Shown here: in pieces, positions 58,958 to 64,000 of the stretch
Layout of the letters: every line of letters starts with the position of its first letter
How positions within the stretch are numbered: position 1 is the first letter of the stretch
Source of the DNA: Streptomyces lydicus
Lineage (GTDB): Bacteria; Actinomycetota; Actinomycetes; Streptomycetales; Streptomycetaceae
Direction: 5' to 3'
Assembly: GCF_001729485.1 (NCBI RefSeq)
Contig: NZ_CP017157.1
Span: 496,001 to 560,000, forward strand
Length of the DNA stretch: 64,000 bases
Notes under the pieces: generated by a model
What the model was told of the DNA's origin: nothing
The model's database searches: none
The model's input: the letters and a program-made list of their open reading frames with translations, nothing else
Translations under genes and position numbers: made by a program

Positions 58958-61057
58958 GTGGGCGACGAGGTCGAGATGGACGGCAAGGGCGGCAGGCTGC
59001 TCGCCGGCCGGTACCGGCTCGCCGATGTTCTCGGCCGGGGTGGCATGGGCACCGTCTGGCGGGCACGCGACGAGGTGCTGGGCCGTACGGTCGCGGTCAA
59101 GGAACTGCGCTTCCCGGGCGGGGTCGAGGAGGACGAGAAGCGGCGTCTGATCACCCGTACGCTGCGCGAGGCCAAGGCGATCGCCCGGATCCGGAACAAC
59201 GGCGCGGTGACGGTCTTCGACGTGGTCGACGAGGACGACCGGCCGTGGATCGTGATGGAGCTGGTCGAGGGTCGCTCGCTCGCCGAGGTCGTGCGCGACG
59301 ACGGCCCGCTCACCCCGCGCCGCGCCGCCGAGGTGGGCCTGGCGGTGCTCGACGTGCTGCGCGCCGCGCACAGCGAGGGCATCCTGCACCGCGATGTGAA
59401 GCCGTCCAACGTCCTGATGTCCGACGACGGCCGGGTCGTGCTGACCGACTTCGGTATCGCGCAGGTCGAGGGCGACCCCTCGGTGACCTCGACCGGCATG
59501 CTGGTCGGCGCCCCCTCCTACATCTCCCCCGAGCGCGCCCGCGGCCAGAAGCCGGGCCCGCCGGCCGACATGTGGTCGCTCGGCGGCCTGCTGTACGCCT
59601 GCGTCGAGGGCGTGCCGCCGTACGACAAGGGCTCGGCGATCGCCACGCTGACGGCGGTGATGACCGAGCCGGTCGAGCCGCCGAAGAGCGCCGGCGCGCT
59701 GGAAGAGGTCATCTACGGCCTGCTGGTGAAGGACCCCGACGCGCGGCTGGACGACGCGGGCGCGCGGGCGCTGCTGCTGGACGTCGTGCACACCCCGGAG
59801 AAGAAGCCCGAGCCGCCGATGGACGCGACGCGGGCGATGGCGCTGCCGACGGTGCCCGCGGAGCGGGCGGCCAGGCCCAAGAACACGTCCAAGAAGACCG
59901 CCGCCGCCAAGCCGCGGGGGCCCAAGACGAAGCAGCCGGCCGCTCCGGTGGCCGGGCCGGCCGCCGGCGAGCGGTCCGGGAAGGCCGCGGCGGGCCAGGC
60001 CAAGGACGCGAAGGCCGGCACCGAGCAGGCCGCGGCCACGCCGGCGAGCGCGCCGGAGCGCCCCAAGAAGAGCGCCGCGCGCCCCGCCGCTCCCGAAACC
60101 GCGCCGGACGCGGGCAGCGGGACGGCGGACGGCGCCTCGTCGCGCACCGGCTTCGACACCGAGGCCGCCAAGCAGCGGATGCGCGGCGCCCTGCAGTCGG
60201 TGCGCAACGCGGCGGCCGCCGCCGCGGCCCGTGCCGAGTCCGGACCGGGCGACGGGAGTCGTCCGTCCGCCGCGCGGGCCTCGCTGACCGACGTCGTCCC
60301 GCGCCGCACGCTGATCGTGGTGGCCGTGGTCGTCGCCCTCGCCGTGCTGGGCACGGTCCTGGCGCTCGCGCTGAGCGGCGACGACGCCGCGTCGAAGGGC
60401 GGCAAGGCGTCCGGCAGGAGCGAGGGCACGTCGTCGGCCGGCCGGGGCAAGCCCGCCACGGACCCGGCCGACGCGCAGGACGACGGGGCGACCGGCGGCT
60501 CCGCCGCACCGGGCGGGCAGACGCCGGACGCGGCCCCCGTGGAGGACAAGGGCGGCAAGGGCGGCGACGACGGCCAGGACGGCAAGGGCGGCAAGGCCGT
60601 GCCGGCCGGCTTCGCCGAGCTCTCCAACGGCCGCTTCCACTTCCGTATGGCGATGCCCGAGGGCTTCCGGCAGACCGACACCGCGGGGCAGAACTCCGGC
60701 GCGATCTACAGCGCCTCGGGCGGCTTCCCGCGCGTCCAGGTCGACTACAACGCCGAGCCCGGCAAGGACGCGGCGGCCGCCTGGCGCAGCCTGGAGCCGA
60801 GCGTGCGCGGCTCCAGCAACGACTACCACCTCATCGGCATCAAGTCGGTGAAGTGGCGGAACTACCCGACCGTCGCCGACTGGTCGTTCACGCGCAGGCA
60901 GGACGGCGAGAAGGTGCGGGTCCTCAACCGCGGCTTCCGGGCGGACGACGACCACGGCTACGCCATCATGATCACCTGCAAGGCGGACACCTGGTCGGAC
61001 AAGGAGTGCCAGCAGGTCGTCAGGACCGCGTTCAGGACCTTCGCGGTGAAGGACTGA
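58958..61057 (+). CDS. Membrane Ser/Thr protein kinase
   Basis: The 699 residues have an intact kinase domain: glycine loop GRGGMGTVWRA, Lys48 in VAVKEL, HRDVKPSN with Asp near 146 and TDFG near 165. A Lys/Ala-rich cytoplasmic linker follows (about 290-450), then a transmembrane helix (LIVVAVVVALAVLGTVLALA, about 451-472), a Gly/Asp-rich linker and an extracellular domain of about 150 residues. The GTG at 58958 has GAGGGG upstream. It sits beside a pseudokinase with the same layout. Confidence 0.92.
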   Translation: MGDEVEMDGKGGRLLAGRYRLADVLGRGGMGTVWRARDEVLGRTVAVKELRFPGGVEEDEKRRLITRTLREAKAIARIRNNGAVTVFDVVDEDDRPWIVMELVEGRSLAEVVRDDGPLTPRRAAEVGLAVLDVLRAAHSEGILHRDVKPSNVLMSDDGRVVLTDFGIAQVEGDPSVTSTGMLVGAPSYISPERARGQKPGPPADMWSLGGLLYACVEGVPPYDKGSAIATLTAVMTEPVEPPKSAGALEEVIYGLLVKDPDARLDDAGARALLLDVVHTPEKKPEPPMDATRAMALPTVPAERAARPKNTSKKTAAAKPRGPKTKQPAAPVAGPAAGERSGKAAAGQAKDAKAGTEQAAATPASAPERPKKSAARPAAPETAPDAGSGTADGASSRTGFDTEAAKQRMRGALQSVRNAAAAAAARAESGPGDGSRPSAARASLTDVVPRRTLIVVAVVVALAVLGTVLALALSGDDAASKGGKASGRSEGTSSAGRGKPATDPADAQDDGATGGSAAPGGQTPDAAPVEDKGGKGGDDGQDGKGGKAVPAGFAELSNGRFHFRMAMPEGFRQTDTAGQNSGAIYSASGGFPRVQVDYNAEPGKDAAAAWRSLEPSVRGSSNDYHLIGIKSVKWRNYPTVADWSFTRRQDGEKVRVLNRGFRADDDHGYAIMITCKADTWSDKECQQVVRTAFRTFAVKD

Positions 61058-61295
61058 GCCGGGTTCGGGCGGGCAGCTGCCCCGGTGGGTCCGGTGCCGG
61101 AGCGAGACGGCGCGCGTCGTTCGGCCGACCGGGCCCCGACTGTCGGTGCGGACACGTATCGTGAGACATCTGAGACATCAAGGACCGTACGCATCCGCAA
61201 TCGGCGGGAACGCGACCGGAAGTGACCAACGGCGTCGGCGCCGGGGGGCGGCTCCGGCGCGACGGTAGACACAGCGCGCGCTGCGGGGAGGCGTC

Positions 61296-63479
61296 GTGGA
61301 CGAGTACGCAGGAAGAGTGCTCGCCGAGCGCTACCGCCTGCCCGTGCGGCCGCTCGGCGATGACGACTTCCCCGAGGCCCGTGCCTTCGACACCTACAGC
61401 GGGCAGGAGGTGCTGGTCCGTCAGGTGCCGCTGCCGGAGGTCGTCGAGGCGGAGGTCGTCGGGGACGGGGCGGCCGGCTTCGCGATGGGGCGCCCCGCCG
61501 GCGGGCGTGCGGCGGGGAAGGCCGACCGCGATCCCCGGGACCCGGCCGTGCGGCGCGCGCTGGACGCCGCCACGACCGTGGCGCAGCTGCCCGATCACCC
61601 CCGGCTGGAGCAGGTCTTCGACGTCTTCGTGCAGGACGGCAGCCTCTGGGTCGTCGGCGAACTCCTCGCCGCCCGCCCGCTGTCCGCGCTGCTGGCCGAG
61701 CGGCCGCTGACCCCGCACCGCGCCGCGGAGATCGGGTCCGATCTGCTCGCCGCGCTGCGGGTGCTGCACGCCGACGGCCGGCTGCACCACAACATCACCG
61801 CCCGTACGGTCCTGGTCTGTGACGACGGCAGGGCCGTCCTGACCGGTCTGGCGGTGGGCGCGGCGCAGGAGGCGCTGTGCGGGTACGACGCGCCGGCGGA
61901 GGCCGCGGTCTCGCTGACCAAGGCACCGTCGGACGGGCGGGCCGGTACCGCCACCGCGTCCGGGTACGGCCGGCCCACCGGCGCCCTGGCCGCCGAGCGG
62001 GCCCGGCAGGCGCGGCTGACCGTCGTCGGTCCGGTCACCGAGCGTTGGGCGCCGGAGCAGGCCGGCCCGGTGCACGGGAACCCGCAGCCGGCGCCGGTCG
62101 GCCCGGCCACCGATCTGTGGGCGGTCGGCGCGCTGCTGTTCCGCTGTGTGCAGGGGCATCCGCCGTTCCCCGAGGAGAGCGCCGCCGAACTGGCCCGGCT
62201 CGTCCGCTCCGAGCCGCCCGCGGCCGCCGAGGAGTGCGGGGCGCTGCGTCCGGTCGTCGAGTCGCTGCTGCGTCAGGACCCCGCCGACCGGCCGGACTTC
62301 GACGAGCTGCGCGGCTGGCTGCGCTCCCTGGTGCGGACGGCGCCGGAGCCGGAGACGGGCGGCCGCGCGGTGACGATGCCGGCGCTGGAGCGGGGCGGCG
62401 ACCCGCGGCGGCTGCCGATCCTGCGGCGCCGCGGCGAACTCGTCCACCGGGGGCGGCACAAGAAGAGCCGGCCGCCGCGCCGGTCCCGGGCCGTGCGGCA
62501 GGCACCCGCCGCCGTGCCGGTGCCGCCCGCCCCGCGGACGCCGGAGGAGGGCCGGTGGGCCGCGCCCACCGCGGAATCCTTCCTTCCGCCGAGCGCGCAG
62601 GAGCAGGGCGGCCCCCCTTCCCCGCCGGCCCGTCTGCCGCGCCCCCCGAAGCAGCCCAAGCCGCTGCGGCAGCCCCGTGCGGCCCGGCCCACCGGTCGGC
62701 CGGGGCGGGCGCCGACGCCGGACCGGGAGCTGTACGAGCAGCAGATGCTGGGCCAGGTCAGCATCGACCTCGCCGCGGGCCCGGCCCGCCCCTCGCGCGG
62801 TGCCCCGCGCCACCTCGGCCGGCTGCTGCTCACCGCGATCCTGCTGCTCCTGGTCTGCGCGGTCGTCTACGCGGTGGCGTTCATGCCGAAGGCCGGTCAG
62901 GACTCCAAGGCCGGGCGGCGCGGCGCGGAGCACACCGCGACGTCGGGCGCGGCCCCCGGCGGCAGCCCCACGCCGACCGGCGGCGGGTCCGGCAGCGCGG
63001 ACCCGCAGGGCTCGCCGCCCCCGGAGATCGCCAAGGGCTTCGCGCTGCGCACCGACCCCAAGGGTTTCCGGATCGCGGTCCGGGACGGCTGGCAGCGGCG
63101 CGGCGTCACCGGCCAGGGCCAGGTGCGGTACGTCGGCGGCGACTACGAGCTGCTGGTGGTGCCCGGCCGGGACCGTACGGCGGCGTTCGGCGCCGACCCG
63201 ATGGCCTACCTCCAGAACAAGGAGCCCGAACTGGCCCCGTACCGCTCCGCCGGCTGGGCCTCGGCCTCCGGGCTGCGGCGGATCGACGTCGGCCGGACGG
63301 CGATGGCGGAGGGCACCTTCAGCTGGCGCGACAGCAGCGGCCGCGAGGTCTATGTGCGCAACCTCGCGATGATCCAGGACGGCCGCTACCACCTCGTCCT
63401 GGTCATCGGCCCGGACAGCGGGCGCCGCGAGGTGGACCGCCTCTACGAGCAGGCGTCCAGCTCGTACCGGACCGGCTGA
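61296..63479 (+). CDS. Membrane pseudokinase
   Basis: The 727 residues have the layout of the upstream kinase: kinase-like domain (about 10-350), Pro-rich linker, membrane helix (about 508-530) and extracellular domain of about 150 residues. All four catalytic residues are changed: Lys is Arg42 (VLVRQV), HRDVKPSN reads HHNITART (164-171), and DFG reads GLA (184-186). The C-lobe signature TDLWAVGALLFRCVQGHPPF is intact. The GTG follows GGGGAGG. Likely a non-catalytic regulator or scaffold. Confidence 0.88.
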   Translation: MDEYAGRVLAERYRLPVRPLGDDDFPEARAFDTYSGQEVLVRQVPLPEVVEAEVVGDGAAGFAMGRPAGGRAAGKADRDPRDPAVRRALDAATTVAQLPDHPRLEQVFDVFVQDGSLWVVGELLAARPLSALLAERPLTPHRAAEIGSDLLAALRVLHADGRLHHNITARTVLVCDDGRAVLTGLAVGAAQEALCGYDAPAEAAVSLTKAPSDGRAGTATASGYGRPTGALAAERARQARLTVVGPVTERWAPEQAGPVHGNPQPAPVGPATDLWAVGALLFRCVQGHPPFPEESAAELARLVRSEPPAAAEECGALRPVVESLLRQDPADRPDFDELRGWLRSLVRTAPEPETGGRAVTMPALERGGDPRRLPILRRRGELVHRGRHKKSRPPRRSRAVRQAPAAVPVPPAPRTPEEGRWAAPTAESFLPPSAQEQGGPPSPPARLPRPPKQPKPLRQPRAARPTGRPGRAPTPDRELYEQQMLGQVSIDLAAGPARPSRGAPRHLGRLLLTAILLLLVCAVVYAVAFMPKAGQDSKAGRRGAEHTATSGAAPGGSPTPTGGGSGSADPQGSPPPEIAKGFALRTDPKGFRIAVRDGWQRRGVTGQGQVRYVGGDYELLVVPGRDRTAAFGADPMAYLQNKEPELAPYRSAGWASASGLRRIDVGRTAMAEGTFSWRDSSGREVYVRNLAMIQDGRYHLVLVIGPDSGRREVDRLYEQASSSYRTG

Positions 63480-63500
63480 CCGCCGTGGGACGATGACGGC

Positions 63501-63998
63501 ATGCACGACGAACTGACCGCGGCCCGGGCCGCGGTGTACGAACCCTGCGGCTTCGTCTGTTCGCCGCCGGTGCCCGAGGCGGAGAGCGCCGAGTACGGGG
63601 CGCACTCCTTCACCCTGGACGGCCTCGCCGTCCGGTTCCGGGTGGGGAAGACCACGCCGACAAAGGTGGGCCAGTTCGTCACGGTGTGGCAGCGGCACGA
63701 GGGCGGGCCGATCCGCCCCTTCGACGTCGGCGATCCCGTCGACCTGTTCGTCATCAGCTCCCGCGACGCGGACGGCTTCGGACACTTCGTCTTCCCGCGC
63801 GAGGTGCTGGCCGAGCGGGGCGTCGTCGCGCGCGGCGGCGTCGGCGGGAAGCGGGGCTTCCGTGTCTACCCGCCGTGGGTGACGACGACCAGCCGCCAGG
63901 CCCGCGCCACTCAGCAGTGGCAGGTGCGGCACTTCCTGCCGATCCCCGCCGACGGCCCGGCCGACCCGGCCCGCGCCCACGCGCTGTACCACCCGTAG
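63501..63998 (+). CDS. MepB family protein
   Basis: The 165 residues include EYGAHSFTLDGLAVRFRVGK, TPTKVGQFVTVWQR, PFDVGDPVDLFVIS and GKRGFRVYPPWVTTTSRQA, which fit the MepB family named after a gene in the staphylococcal mepRAB locus. Its biochemical role is not established. It follows the pseudokinase gene by 21 bases, so the pair may be co-transcribed. The stop at 63996-63998 is complete within the window. Confidence 0.85.
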   Translation: MHDELTAARAAVYEPCGFVCSPPVPEAESAEYGAHSFTLDGLAVRFRVGKTTPTKVGQFVTVWQRHEGGPIRPFDVGDPVDLFVISSRDADGFGHFVFPREVLAERGVVARGGVGGKRGFRVYPPWVTTTSRQARATQQWQVRHFLPIPADGPADPARAHALYHP

Positions 63999-64000
63999 GC

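Overview
The window reads as a chromosomal core region of a Streptomyces species. Coding sequences are very GC-rich with strong third-position GC, GTG starts are common, and two development regulators, WhiD and BldM, are recognisable almost residue for residue. The species cannot be named from the sequence alone. No CRISPR array, tRNA, rRNA, prophage or insertion sequence was seen.

Bases 1-17300 hold the S10, spc and alpha ribosomal clusters, all on the + strand: rpsJ-rplC-rplD-rplW-rplB-rpsS-rplV-rpsC-rplP-rpmC-rpsQ, then rplN-rplX-rplE-rpsN-rpsH-rplF-rplR-rpsE-rpmD-rplO, then secY-adk-map-infA-rpmJ-rpsM-rpsK-rpsD-rpoA-rplQ. Strong hairpins mark the internal boundaries. The S4 gene in the alpha cluster is the four-cysteine form. 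truA follows, then a convergent membrane protein gene, an ABC-F ATPase gene and rplM-rpsI.

Bases 22300-37800 carry cell-envelope and housekeeping genes. They are glmM, a DUF389 membrane protein, coaA, glmS, acpS, the NAD(P)H-hydrate repair enzyme gene nnrD, an L,D-transpeptidase, alr, an alpha/beta hydrolase, and tsaE, tsaB, rimI and tsaD, which serve t6A tRNA modification and N-terminal acetylation. glmM and glmS supply glucosamine phosphate, and alr supplies D-alanine for peptidoglycan. A small secreted protein in this block looks like an L,D-transpeptidase fold that has lost its catalytic residues.

Bases 37774-48000 carry a THUMP-like methyltransferase, an FtsW/RodA-family protein, and groES-groEL behind two CIRCE operators. 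A 2-hydroxyacid dehydrogenase, a DUF2264 protein, an SDR oxidoreductase and a MOSC protein follow. An interspersed repeat occurs three times here: two copies form a giant palindrome between genes, and the third encodes the N terminus of the dehydrogenase.

Bases 48100-64000 begin with a LysR regulator and the divergent whiD/bldM pair. bldM has an exact match to the sigma-BldN promoter pattern. Then come an ECF sigma factor of the SigD/ShbA type, guaB, the guaB-related gene (guaB3), a nucleotide-sugar dehydrogenase homologue lacking catalytic Cys and Glu, glpD, a serine hydrolase lipoprotein, a membrane Ser/Thr kinase, an adjacent pseudokinase and a MepB-family protein. The most unusual signals are the group of apparent pseudoenzymes (54375-55610, 61296-63479, 34293-34862, 53186-54301) and the repeat family.
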